DNA of 64,000 nucleotides, taken from an uncultured Porphyromonadaceae bacterium. Lineage in GTDB: Bacteria > Bacteroidota > Bacteroidia > Bacteroidales > Muribaculaceae. The stretch is from NCBI GenBank assembly GCA_947175605.1, contig CAMWNH010000001.1, forward strand, positions 1 through 64,000, written 5' to 3'. Below, one piece after another: positions 1-7,646 of the stretch. The notes under the pieces are model-generated. The model did no database searches, had not been told where the DNA came from, and was given only the letters and a program-made list of their open reading frames with translations. Positions within the stretch are counted from its first letter, which is position 1. Each line of letters begins with the position of its first letter. The translations under genes were made by a program, and so were the position numbers.

Positions 1-29
1 GGCAGCTTCAGTTTTTTATTATTGACAGG

Positions 30-61
30 ATTGGAGGTGTCGGGATTATTTATTATTTTTG
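30..61 (+). promoter_or_regulatory. Bacteroidota-type promoter of the SpoU methyltransferase gene
   Basis: A TATTTTTG -7 box lies at 54-61 and an ATTG -33-like element (one mismatch to TTTG) at 30-33, separated by 20 bp. The gene's ATG begins only 7 bp after the -7 box, so the transcript would have almost no leader. Confidence 0.5.
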
Positions 62-68
62 CGGGGTG

Positions 69-611
69 ATGATCAAGAAAAGTGTATGGGAAATGGGGCG
101 TCCGGATGTGGATGCTTACCGTCGGGCACGGAAGATGCCTGTGGTGCTTGTGCTGGACAATGTGCGCTCGCTCCACAATATCGGTTCGATGTTCCGGACA
201 TCGGATGCTTTTGCCGTTGAGGCAGTGTGGCTTTGCGGTATTTCGTCGCCTCCACCATCTCCGGAGATTCATAAGACGGCCCTTGGGGCTGAAGATTCGG
301 TGGCTTGGCGCTATTTCGCCACCACGGGGGAGGCCATGAAGGCTCTGCAGGCTGAAGGCCGAACGGTGTGCGCCCTTGAACTGACGCACAATTCGGTGAG
401 CCTCGAGAAGTATTCTCCGGAATCCGACACACGCTATGCCATCATAGTCGGGAACGAGGTGGACGGCGTGGCGGAGGATGTGGTTGCGAATTGCGATGTC
501 TGTCTGGAGATTCCTCAACGGGGCACCAAACATTCGCTCAATGTGGCCGTGAGCGCATCGGTGGCCCTCTGGCATTTTTTTGAAAAACTCGAACTCTGTA
601 TCCAAAAATGA
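69..611 (+). CDS. TrmH/SpoU-family RNA 2'-O-methyltransferase
   Basis: This is a SPOUT-fold methyltransferase that transfers a methyl group from SAM to a ribose 2'-OH of tRNA or rRNA. All three SpoU motifs are present: HNIGSMFRTSDAF around residues 36-48 (Asn37 and the catalytic Arg43), IIVGNEVDGV in the middle, and KHSLNVAVSASVALW near the C-terminus. The N-terminal substrate-binding extension found in RlmB is missing, and about 180 residues fits the short TrmH-like branch. I take the ATG at 69 as the start; a GTG directly before it is in frame. The gene overlaps the next one by four bases (ATGA), so the two are probably co-transcribed. The exact RNA target cannot be read from the sequence. 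Confidence 0.9.
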   Translation: MIKKSVWEMGRPDVDAYRRARKMPVVLVLDNVRSLHNIGSMFRTSDAFAVEAVWLCGISSPPPSPEIHKTALGAEDSVAWRYFATTGEAMKALQAEGRTVCALELTHNSVSLEKYSPESDTRYAIIVGNEVDGVAEDVVANCDVCLEIPQRGTKHSLNVAVSASVALWHFFEKLELCIQK

Positions 612-1510
612 AATATCCTCAACCTCTGAAGCCCGGCGATTTGATTGCCATCTGCTCACCGGCGGGCCCTGTCGATCCTGAATATGTGCACAAGGCTGCG
701 GATGTGCTTCGCGCCGAGGGCTGGAAAGTGAAAATCATGCCTCACACTCTGGGCCGCAACGGGCAGTACAGCGGCACGGACGACGAGCGCTTCAACGATC
801 TGCGCGATGCGCTGCTGGACCCGGAAGTACGGGCCGTGATCTGCTCCCGCGGGGGTTACGGCGTGGTGCATCTGATGGACCGCTTAGAGACCCTCCCACT
901 GGCGGATGACCCGAAATGGGTTGTGGGATATTCGGATATTTCGGCACTGCACGCGATGCTGAACCACAAGGGCGTGGCCAGCATTCACGGGTCGATGGCA
1001 TCGCACATCCAGTTGGGTCCGGACAATGAGGACAATGCGAGCCTCTTTTCGATTCTACGCGGCGAGCGTCCGGCCTACAGCTTTCCGGCTCATGCCTACG
1101 ACCGACCGGGCATCGCTACGGGGACGCTCTTAGGGGGAAACTTAGCGGTGCTTGCGGAGCTGATAAACACGCCTTACGATCTGCTGCGGCCGGACAACAT
1201 TCTCTTCATCGAGGACATTGCGGAGCCTATCTACAAGGTGGAGCGGATAATGTATCAGTTGCGTCTGAGCGGTCTGCTGAAGAATATCCGCGGTCTGATC
1301 GTTGGGCAGTTCACGGACTACAAGCCGAATGAGAACTATGCGGATATGGAGACAATGATCCGCGATATGGTGGCGCCATACATCTATCCCGTGGCATTCG
1401 GAGCTCCGATAGGACATGTGTTCCACAATATTCCGGTGATAGAGGGCGCGACCGTGACGCTGAAGGTGAGCCCGTCGGGGACGGACAGCATCATCTTCTG
1501 GCGGAGCTAA
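608..1510 (+). CDS. LD-carboxypeptidase family protein (peptidase S66)
   Basis: Members of family S66 remove the terminal D-Ala from murein tetrapeptides during peptidoglycan recycling, or act on related peptides (MccF). Visible family features are the N-terminal strand ICSPAGPVD, the nucleophile elbow SRGGYG at about residues 80-85, GYSDISALH, the acidic segment FIEDIAEPIYKVER and a C-terminal GHVFHNIP that carries the expected His. The length of 300 residues is normal. After GGYG the sequence reads VVHL, where I expected the nucleophilic Ser of E. coli-like LdcA, so activity is not assured. The stop codon overlaps that of the convergent RNase HII gene (CTAA). Confidence 0.85.
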   Translation: MKYPQPLKPGDLIAICSPAGPVDPEYVHKAADVLRAEGWKVKIMPHTLGRNGQYSGTDDERFNDLRDALLDPEVRAVICSRGGYGVVHLMDRLETLPLADDPKWVVGYSDISALHAMLNHKGVASIHGSMASHIQLGPDNEDNASLFSILRGERPAYSFPAHAYDRPGIATGTLLGGNLAVLAELINTPYDLLRPDNILFIEDIAEPIYKVERIMYQLRLSGLLKNIRGLIVGQFTDYKPNENYADMETMIRDMVAPYIYPVAFGAPIGHVFHNIPVIEGATVTLKVSPSGTDSIIFWRS

Positions 1511-2127
1511 GGCAAGTCGAAGAGGCTTGGCTCGGGCAGCAGCCGGAAGCTCTTGCGATGGTGGGGGCAGGGGCCATGCAGGCGGATGGCTTCGCGGTGA
1601 GCGGCGGTGGGATAGCCTTTGTTTACGTCCCAGCCATACTGCGGGAACTGCTGCGCCAGACGCTGCATATACAGGTCGCGCTCGGTCTTGGCAAGGACGG
1701 AAGCGGCGGCGATGTTGGCGAAGCGTCCATCGCCCTTGACAAAGGTGCGACATTCCACCGAGCCCCACTGACGGAAGCGATTACCGTCGACGATGACAGC
1801 ACCGGGCTGAACAGAAAGGGCCGAAAGCGCACGATGCATGGCCTCGATGGAGGCGTTGAGGATGTTCATGCTATCGATTTCCGCGGGGGAACATGAGGCG
1901 ACAGCCCAGGCGACGGCCTGCTCCATGATGATGGGTCTCAAAGCCATGCGGCGCGACTCGGAAAGCTGCTTTGAGTCGTTGAGCCAGGGATGGGAGAAGT
2001 CGTCGGGGAGTATGACGGCGGCAGCAAAAACAGGACCGGCGAGGCATCCGCGGCCTGCTTCATCGGTGCCGGCTTCGAGCCGACCGGGCATGAAGCACGG
2101 GGGCAGAGGTTCAGGCAATGATTTCAT
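1507..2127 (-). CDS. rnhB: Ribonuclease HII
   Basis: RNase HII nicks DNA 5' of misincorporated ribonucleotides and degrades RNA in RNA-DNA hybrids. The diagnostic motifs are all present: TDEAGRGCLAGPV (metal-binding Asp and Glu), NDSKQLSESRR, VIVDGN, and ASVLAKTERD with the last catalytic Asp, followed by NKGYPT. I start at the ATG at 2127, giving about 206 residues; the next in-frame Met at 2091 (MPGRLEAG) is also possible. The start overlaps the end of the upstream repressor gene by 17 bases, so the two are translationally linked. Tail-to-tail, it shares the CTAA stop overlap with the LD-carboxypeptidase. Confidence 0.93.
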   Translation of the reverse strand: MKSLPEPLPPCFMPGRLEAGTDEAGRGCLAGPVFAAAVILPDDFSHPWLNDSKQLSESRRMALRPIIMEQAVAWAVASCSPAEIDSMNILNASIEAMHRALSALSVQPGAVIVDGNRFRQWGSVECRTFVKGDGRFANIAAASVLAKTERDLYMQRLAQQFPQYGWDVNKGYPTAAHREAIRLHGPCPHHRKSFRLLPEPSLFDLP

Positions 2128-2830
2128 AGTTGAAAATGACTTCGACGAGATATAGAGCGCGGATGTCGCTGCGGGAAATCTCCATATCATCGTAATCGGG
2201 ATTGGCGCTATGTAGTATTACCATATCCTTGTTCTCGTGGCGGCGCACGAATTTGACGAGGCGATAATCATCGAGGACGACAACGTAGATCTGACCCCAG
2301 GAAATAGGGGAATTGAGGCGAATAGGCCTGATGGCGACGTATCCTCCGTTCTTGATCCTGGGAGCCATGGAGTCGCCCGAAACGCTGACGACGGCCCAAC
2401 TGGGGTCGACACCCGGCAGATTGAGGCGTCCGATGATACGATCATCGGTAAACATGCGGCTGAGTTCGCGACAACCGGCGGTGACGTCGATATCGTAGAC
2501 GGGCGCACCGGCCTGCCTGTCTGCCGGGATAAGGGCACCGGCCTCGGCGCTGTCGATGGTGCGGGCATGTGAAGGACGCGGGAATGGGACATCGCGGCCT
2601 TCGGTGAGCCAGAGTTTTGAGACGCCGAGATTAATGACGAGTTTGTTCACGAAGGCCTCGGAGGGCTTCAGGCGGCGTGACAGAATCTTCGAGAGGACCG
2701 TTGGGTCGACATCGGCCTTATTTCCGAACTGCTGCTGTGTGCAGCGGGAGAGCCGAATCAGGTATCTGATACGGTCAATGATGTCGGCTTCGGGATCCGG
2801 AAGAGCTATTTCGCCTTGAATGTCTTGCAT
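2111..2830 (-). CDS. XRE-HTH / S24 (LexA/CI-like) self-cleaving-type transcriptional repressor
   Basis: Residues about 18-75 form a lambda-repressor-like helix-turn-helix (TQQQFGNKADVDPTVLSKIL). Residues about 110-235 form an S24 peptidase domain, with the catalytic serine in SGDSM (Ser154), the general-base lysine in LVKF (Lys193) and an Ala-Gly pair in DVTAGC (118-119) where LexA/CI proteins self-cleave. Such proteins are inactivated by RecA-stimulated cleavage; that this one is LexA-like or prophage-derived is inference. No phage genes lie nearby. It sits upstream of, and overlaps, rnhB, and it is divergent from the phosphate transporter gene. A palindrome over its own promoter suggests autorepression. 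Confidence 0.85.
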   Translation of the reverse strand: MQDIQGEIALPDPEADIIDRIRYLIRLSRCTQQQFGNKADVDPTVLSKILSRRLKPSEAFVNKLVINLGVSKLWLTEGRDVPFPRPSHARTIDSAEAGALIPADRQAGAPVYDIDVTAGCRELSRMFTDDRIIGRLNLPGVDPSWAVVSVSGDSMAPRIKNGGYVAIRPIRLNSPISWGQIYVVVLDDYRLVKFVRRHENKDMVILHSANPDYDDMEISRSDIRALYLVEVIFNYEIIA

Positions 2831-2849
2831 GGGGGTGAGTGTTTTTCAA

Positions 2850-2876
2850 ATGTTTTTGCAAAAATACGAAAAACAT
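2850..2876. promoter_or_regulatory. Candidate operator: 8-bp inverted repeat in the divergent promoter region
   Basis: Perfect arms ATGTTTTT (2850-2857) and AAAAACAT (2869-2876) flank an 11-nt centre. The element covers the -7 box of the leftward repressor promoter. It is the obvious candidate binding site for the repressor encoded next door; the binding itself is inferred. Confidence 0.5.
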
Positions 2877-2890
2877 TGCAATAGCACAAA
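2859..2890 (-). promoter_or_regulatory. Promoter of the S24 repressor / rnhB transcript
   Basis: Read on the minus strand, TTTG (2887-2890) is followed after exactly 20 bp by TATTTTTG (2859-2866), a full match to the Bacteroidota promoter consensus. The -7 box lies inside the inverted repeat at 2850-2876. Confidence 0.7.
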
Positions 2891-2913
2891 TCATGCGCAA
2901 GAATATGAAAAGA

Positions 2914-2945
2914 TTTGCGTAGGACGCAGAAATAAATTATCTTTG
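2914..2945 (+). promoter_or_regulatory. Promoter of the Na/Pi cotransporter gene
   Basis: TTTG (2914-2917), a 20-bp spacer, then TATCTTTG (2938-2945): a full consensus match. The predicted leader is about 20-25 nt. Confidence 0.78.
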
Positions 2946-2973
2946 CGACATAAATACCCAGCATCAAGCTCTC

Positions 2974-4797
2974 ATGGAATACTCACTACTCGACTTCCTG
3001 TGTCTGTTAGGCTCGGTGGGCCTTTTCCTCTACGGCATGAAGGTTATGAGCGAAGGCTTGCAAAAAGCAGCAGGCGACCGTCTCCGCAACATCCTCTCGG
3101 CCATGACACGCAACCGCTTCACGGGTCTGCTGACCGGATGCGCGATCACCGCTCTCATACAGAGCTCTTCGGCCTCGACGGTGATGGTCGTGAGTTTCGT
3201 GAATGCGGGGCTTATGACGCTTGCCCAGTCGATGGCAGTGATATTCGGCGCGAATGTGGGCACGACGTTCACGGCGTGGATCATCGCGATCTTCGGCTTC
3301 AAGATGGATATATCCATGTTCACGCTGCCGCTGATAGGCGTGGCTGTGGTGCTTCTGTTCACCAACAAGAGCAAGCTCAAGAGCATAGGTGAATTCCTTA
3401 TAGGCTTCAGCTTCCTGTTCATGGGTCTGGACATGATAAGCGCATATGTGCCTGACCTACAAAATAATCCGGAGATGTTCGAGGCGCTGCGCAACTATGC
3501 GTCGATGGGTATTCGTTCGATACTTCTGTTCGCGCTTGTGGGCCTGGTGCTGACTATGGTGATACAATCGTCTGCGGCAACCTTCGCTATCACGCTGATA
3601 ATGTGTACAAAGGGTTGGATAACCTTCGACCTGGCATGCGCGCTTGTGCTGGGCTCCAATATAGGCACAACGGTGACTCCCATACTTGCGTCGATGAGCG
3701 GCAACACGGCTGCGAAACGCACGGCGATGGGGCATCTGCTCTTCAATCTTCTGGGCACGATGTGGTGTCTGTGTGTGTTCGTGCCGTTCGCGGAATTCAA
3801 CGACTGGCTGACGGAGGCAATCGGCCAGGGCAATCCGGAGGAGCTATACACCTATGTGAACGGACTTGAACAAACGGCGCCAGAACTATATAACCACCTG
3901 TTCGACAATTCGCTGCCGGCAACGCACCCCGTAATAGCACAGATAGGCGCGATGCAGATGAGCGTGAGCTTCGGCCTGTCGCTGTTCCACACGACGTTCA
4001 ATCTGGTGAACGTGCTGATCATGATCTGGTTCACCAATCTGTATGTGAAGATTGTGGAGAAGCTTGTTCCGGCGAAGAAGGGCGACGACGAGGAATTCAC
4101 GCTGAAGTTTATCTCGGGCGGTCTTCTGAACGCATCGGAACTCAACATCGCACAGGCCGAGAAGGAGATGGCCGTGTATGCGGAGCGCGTGGGACGGATG
4201 CTGTCGATGGCCCACGACCTGATACACACCAAGGAGAATTCGGAGGACTACAACCGGCTCTATTCGCGCCTGGAGAAATACGAGGAAATCTCCGACCGCA
4301 TGGAGCTTGAAATCGCCCACTACCTGAACCGATGCGCCGAGGGACGCCTCTCGAACGAGGGCAAACTGCGCATAGCCGCGATGCTGAATATCGTGGGCGA
4401 AATCGAATCGATCGCAGACTCATGTCTGGGCGTAGGCAAGATACTGAACCGCAAGATTCAGGCCGGCGCGCAATTCAACGATGAGATCTACAGCAACATC
4501 GATGCGCTCTACGTGTATGTGCACGAGGCCATGCAACTGATGATCCAGCACCTGAACAATGTGGAGCACCTAACGGGCCACGAGCTGATCTCGAGCTACA
4601 ATAAGGAGAGAGAGATCAACAACTTCCGCAATACTCTGCGCACGGCCAACGTGGAGAATATCAACGAACACCACTACGCTTATCAGGCCGGTATCTACTA
4701 CATGGACATCGTTGGCGACCTGGAGAAGACGGGTGACTTCATCATCAACGTCGTGGACACGCTTCGCGACGCATTCCGCAAGCATCAGGACAAGTGA
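2974..4797 (+). CDS. Na+/phosphate cotransporter family protein with C-terminal PhoU-like domain
   Basis: This inner-membrane protein of the Na/Pi-cotransporter II family (NptA/YjbB type) moves phosphate coupled to sodium, in or out. It carries the duplicated QSSS signature: ALIQSSSASTVMVV in the first half and MVIQSSAATFAITL in the second, with FGANVGTT and LGSNIGTT repeats between hydrophobic segments. From about residue 395 onward it is soluble and helical (NIAQAEKEMAVYAERVG), resembling a PhoU domain. The length of 607 residues is typical. The next gene is a PhoB-like response regulator behind Pho-box-like repeats, so a phosphate-homeostasis role is plausible. Confidence 0.9.
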   Translation: MEYSLLDFLCLLGSVGLFLYGMKVMSEGLQKAAGDRLRNILSAMTRNRFTGLLTGCAITALIQSSSASTVMVVSFVNAGLMTLAQSMAVIFGANVGTTFTAWIIAIFGFKMDISMFTLPLIGVAVVLLFTNKSKLKSIGEFLIGFSFLFMGLDMISAYVPDLQNNPEMFEALRNYASMGIRSILLFALVGLVLTMVIQSSAATFAITLIMCTKGWITFDLACALVLGSNIGTTVTPILASMSGNTAAKRTAMGHLLFNLLGTMWCLCVFVPFAEFNDWLTEAIGQGNPEELYTYVNGLEQTAPELYNHLFDNSLPATHPVIAQIGAMQMSVSFGLSLFHTTFNLVNVLIMIWFTNLYVKIVEKLVPAKKGDDEEFTLKFISGGLLNASELNIAQAEKEMAVYAERVGRMLSMAHDLIHTKENSEDYNRLYSRLEKYEEISDRMELEIAHYLNRCAEGRLSNEGKLRIAAMLNIVGEIESIADSCLGVGKILNRKIQAGAQFNDEIYSNIDALYVYVHEAMQLMIQHLNNVEHLTGHELISSYNKEREINNFRNTLRTANVENINEHHYAYQAGIYYMDIVGDLEKTGDFIINVVDTLRDAFRKHQDK

Positions 4798-4873
4798 GCG
4801 GCATGGGGCTCCGGATGTGCCTTTAAACGTCTGTCCCGCATGACCGGAGGGCATGTGGGGTGAAATTTTGACA

Positions 4874-4902
4874 ACAATTCTATGACAATTCAGTAACAAG
4901 GC
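4874..4902 (+). promoter_or_regulatory. Three direct heptamers with 11-bp period (Pho-box-like)
   Basis: ACAATTC (4874-4880), ACAATTC (4885-4891) and ACAAGGC (4896-4902) are each separated by 4 nt, the 7+4 spacing used by PhoB/OmpR-family tandem sites. They lie just upstream of a TATTTTTG -7 box that has no recognisable -33 element. Autoregulation by the downstream regulator is inferred. Confidence 0.45.
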
Positions 4903-4924
4903 CTGCAGAGAGGTTGAAATTCGC

Positions 4925-4932
4925 TATTTTTG
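4925..4932 (+). promoter_or_regulatory. -7 box of the response regulator gene
   Basis: TATTTTTG. No TTTG lies 19-21 bp upstream. The box lies downstream of an in-frame ATG at 4914, which therefore cannot be the normal start and points to the ATG at 4953. Confidence 0.55.
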
Positions 4933-4952
4933 TAGAAAATTTCCAAGAATCC

Positions 4953-5657
4953 ATGCAGTCATTAAGTTCCGGACATATTCTCGTCATAGACGCGGATGCC
5001 AACATCCGTGAGCTATTGGAAGTGAATCTCGACAGCGAGGGATATCCCGTCCGTACGTGCTCGACGCCCGAGGAAGCGGGGAAGATCGACCCGCTGGACG
5101 TGCGCCTGGTGATTATCGACTCCATGGAGCGCTCCTTCTCGGGCATAGACTTCATCTCGGAACTAAAGGACAATCCCGACACGGCTACGGTGGGTGTGTT
5201 TCTGTGCACGGCATCGGGCTCGCAGAGTCTTGTGATCGAAGCACTGGACGCGGGCGCCGACGACTTCATAGCGAAGCCCTTCTCGCTTCGGGAGCTGCTG
5301 GCCCGCGTTAAGTCGTATATGCGCCGCCACCACCATCTGGCAGTGGCACAGAAGTTGCCCGGCAGCACGGTGAACGTCCGCGACCTGTCGATAGACCTTC
5401 GCACGCACACCATCACCAAGGACGGTATGCCTCTGGGCCTATCGAAGACGGAGAGCCAGATACTGGAGCTGCTTGCACGTAACGTGAACACCTATGTGTC
5501 TCGAGCAGAAATCCACGGCGCTGTCTGGAACGGCGACGCAGGTATTAACGACCGAATTGTCGACACCAACATATCCCGCCTCCGCAAGAAAATGGGCGAT
5601 GCGGGCGCCAGCCTGATCAACCGTACAGGCATAGGCTATATGCTATCCAACAAGTAA
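4953..5657 (+). CDS. OmpR/PhoB-family response regulator (orphan)
   Basis: The protein has a receiver domain (about residues 7-120) with acidic pocket IDADAN (Asp13, Asp15), phospho-acceptor Asp56 in VIIDSM, Thr86 and Lys108 in IAKPF. A C-terminal winged-helix domain follows (about 135-232) with LSKTESQILELLARN and VDTNISRLRKKMG. It therefore binds DNA when phosphorylated. I chose the ATG at 4953 rather than 4914 because the promoter -7 box lies between them; this gives 234 residues. No histidine kinase gene is adjacent. Its position behind a Na/Pi cotransporter/PhoU protein and Pho-box-like repeats suggests phosphate control, which remains inference. Confidence 0.87.
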   Translation: MQSLSSGHILVIDADANIRELLEVNLDSEGYPVRTCSTPEEAGKIDPLDVRLVIIDSMERSFSGIDFISELKDNPDTATVGVFLCTASGSQSLVIEALDAGADDFIAKPFSLRELLARVKSYMRRHHHLAVAQKLPGSTVNVRDLSIDLRTHTITKDGMPLGLSKTESQILELLARNVNTYVSRAEIHGAVWNGDAGINDRIVDTNISRLRKKMGDAGASLINRTGIGYMLSNK

Positions 5658-5725
5658 GATTCACACGCAGTAAACCACTTAACCCCCTACCCCACGCGGG
5701 GCACACATGCTCCGCCACAAATATT

Positions 5726-7072
5726 TTGGAAACCGTCGACCCACTTCCGGCCATATCGGCCATACTATCTTTTCTGCCGGCCTATGCCGTAAATTTCAGC
5801 GGCGGGCAGTTCGCGGCCCTCATAGTGGCTCTTCTATGCCTGATATTGTCGGGCTTTGTGAGCGGCAGTGAAATCGCATTTTTCTCGCTGGGCACTCAAG
5901 ACCTTGAAGATCTCGAGGACAGCAATCCCGAACGAGGCTCGGCCATAGAGGCCATTCTTGAAAAACCTCAGAAGCTACTTGCCACGATTCTGATCGCGAA
6001 CAATCTGGTGAACGTGACGATCGTCGTTCTGTGCAACTTCGCGTTGGGCCCGGTGTTCGAGGGCATGAGCGAGGTTCTGAGCTTCATCCTCCAGAGTGTC
6101 ATACTGACGTTCCTGATCCTTCTCTTCGGCGAGATTCTGCCGAAACTCTATTCCAACAGCAATCGTGTGCGCTGGGCTGTGGCCGCATATCCGGGCATAG
6201 CATTCCTGATGAAGCTGTTCTCGCCCTTCTCGCGCATGCTGGTTAGCTCGACGCGCATCGTGAACCGTGTGGTTACGCGCAAGCCGCAGAACATCACCGC
6301 CGATGAACTGTCGCAGGCTCTGGAGATAACGCAGGGCGCATCGGAGGATGACAAGGAGATGCTGGAAGGAATCCTTAGATTCGGCGATACGACGGCGGGG
6401 GAAATCATGACGCCGCGCACGTCGATAACCGGACTGGAGGTGCACGATAGTTTCGCCAAGGTGATGAAGACGGTTGTGGACAGCGGATTCTCGCGGCTTC
6501 CGGCTTACGAAAATACGCAGGACGACATCGTGGGAGTGCTGTACGCACGAGATCTTCTTCCCTACGTGGACAAGCCTGCTGACGAGAATTTTGACTGGCG
6601 CACGCTTCTCCGCAAGCCCTATTTCGTGCCTGAGAGCCGCCAGATCGACGATCTGCTCGAGGATTTCCGTAAACTCAAGATACACATGGCTATCGTGGTG
6701 GACGAGTTCGGCGGCACACAGGGCATCGTGACACTGGAAGATGTGCTGGAGGAAATCGTGGGCGATATTGACGACGAATACGATGAACCGGAACAGACCT
6801 ACCGCAAGCTGCCCAACGACACCTATGTTTTCGAGGGGCGAACGCTGCTGACGGACTTTTTCCGCGTGACGGACCTGAATCCCGACGAGTATGAGGCCGT
6901 GACGGAGGATGCGGAAACACTGGCCGGTATGCTTCTGGCAATCAAGGGCGATTTTCCGGCGAATAAGGAACCGCTGGTGTACGGACGCTGCCGCTTTCTG
7001 GTGCTTGATGTGACGGATCACCGCATCAATGAGGTGCGCGTAAAGGTAATGCCGGACATACAGGAGGCCTGA
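5726..7072 (+). CDS. gldE: GldE-like CNNM/CBS/CorC-domain membrane protein
   Basis: The domain order is an N-terminal CNNM transmembrane domain (about residues 25-200, with SGSEIAFFSL and LIANNLVNV), a CBS pair (about 215-335, GEIMTPRTSI and VDEFGGTQGIVT) and a C-terminal CorC/HlyC domain (about 350-445). This is the layout of GldE, a hemolysin-like protein first linked to flavobacterial gliding that works with GldD. Immediate linkage to a GldD-like lipoprotein supports the call. The reading frame opens with TTG at 5726; no in-frame ATG precedes the first membrane helix, so TTG initiation seems required. In a gut Bacteroidales the role may be envelope or ion homeostasis rather than gliding. 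Confidence 0.82.
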   Translation: METVDPLPAISAILSFLPAYAVNFSGGQFAALIVALLCLILSGFVSGSEIAFFSLGTQDLEDLEDSNPERGSAIEAILEKPQKLLATILIANNLVNVTIVVLCNFALGPVFEGMSEVLSFILQSVILTFLILLFGEILPKLYSNSNRVRWAVAAYPGIAFLMKLFSPFSRMLVSSTRIVNRVVTRKPQNITADELSQALEITQGASEDDKEMLEGILRFGDTTAGEIMTPRTSITGLEVHDSFAKVMKTVVDSGFSRLPAYENTQDDIVGVLYARDLLPYVDKPADENFDWRTLLRKPYFVPESRQIDDLLEDFRKLKIHMAIVVDEFGGTQGIVTLEDVLEEIVGDIDDEYDEPEQTYRKLPNDTYVFEGRTLLTDFFRVTDLNPDEYEAVTEDAETLAGMLLAIKGDFPANKEPLVYGRCRFLVLDVTDHRINEVRVKVMPDIQEA

Positions 7073-7076
7073 CGCC

Positions 7077-7646
7077 ATGCATGCTCGAATTCTTCTCAAA
7101 CTATCGATATTGGCCCTGCTGACTACAGGATGCGGCGGGGACATGGAGGACAGCACTGCTGTGCCGCGCCGGCGTGCATATCCGCGCATGGCTTTTGAAG
7201 GGGACAGCACTGGGCGCACGATGGTGCTGGACGGACTGCGGATGCGCATAAACAGCGCGACTACGGTGCGCACGGATTCGCTGCGGCGGGGATGGGCGGA
7301 TGTGGAGTATCCGGCGGGGCTCGGGGCTACGATGTATCTGAGTGTGACCCGTCCGGAGTCGCCGGCGGAAGCTGTGGCAAACCGACGCCAGCGGATATCG
7401 CTGAATCTGGGTGACGCGCCTGCGCGGGCGGAGGAGTTCATCAACGGGCCATGGGCGTGCACGCTTGTCTACAGCGACCGCGCGGGCCTGACGACTCCGG
7501 TGCAGATTCTGGCGACGCACGCGGACGGCCGCTTGCTCAGCGGGGCTGCCGTGCTGCATGCGCCGGGCTCGGATGCGGATTCGATACGCCCGCTGGTGGA
7601 ACTGCTGCGCGAGGATGCCCGCAGGCTATTGCTGAATCTGGAATGA
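7077..7646 (+). CDS. gldD: GldD-like lipoprotein
   Basis: A lipoprotein signal peptide ends in the lipobox LLTTGC, followed by a short spacer and the family hallmark PRRRAYPRM, which corresponds to the PKPRGY-like motif of GldD. The remaining roughly 160 residues form a compact periplasmic domain without other recognisable motifs. The gene starts 4 bp after gldE and overlaps the phosphopantetheinyl transferase gene by four bases (ATGA), so the three form one operon. In Flavobacterium, GldD is needed for gliding and type IX secretion; its role in Bacteroidales is not established from this sequence. Confidence 0.75.
   Translation: MHARILLKLSILALLTTGCGGDMEDSTAVPRRRAYPRMAFEGDSTGRTMVLDGLRMRINSATTVRTDSLRRGWADVEYPAGLGATMYLSVTRPESPAEAVANRRQRISLNLGDAPARAEEFINGPWACTLVYSDRAGLTTPVQILATHADGRLLSGAAVLHAPGSDADSIRPLVELLREDARRLLLNLE

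Noticed and set aside
1142..1768. Long antisense open frame across the LD-carboxypeptidase/rnhB junction
   Set aside because: Arg/Pro-rich translation with no family features and full overlap with two well-supported genes; a by-product of high G+C.
4809..4849. CTCCGG/CCGGAG inverted repeat after the Na/Pi gene as terminator
   Set aside because: Only 6 bp of stem, a 29-nt loop and no T run directly after it.
4868..4873. TTGACA as a sigma-70 -35 box before the response regulator
   Set aside because: Bacteroidota promoters use TTTG/TAnnTTTG, and no properly spaced -10 follows; the -7 box at 4925-4932 explains the start better.
5690..5701. CCCC-ACGC-GGGG hairpin before gldE
   Set aside because: Four-bp stem without T run; too weak to call a terminator.
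5975..7462. 495-codon open frame on the minus strand over gldE/gldD
   Set aside because: No recognisable domain, and it lies antisense to two genes with clear family motifs.
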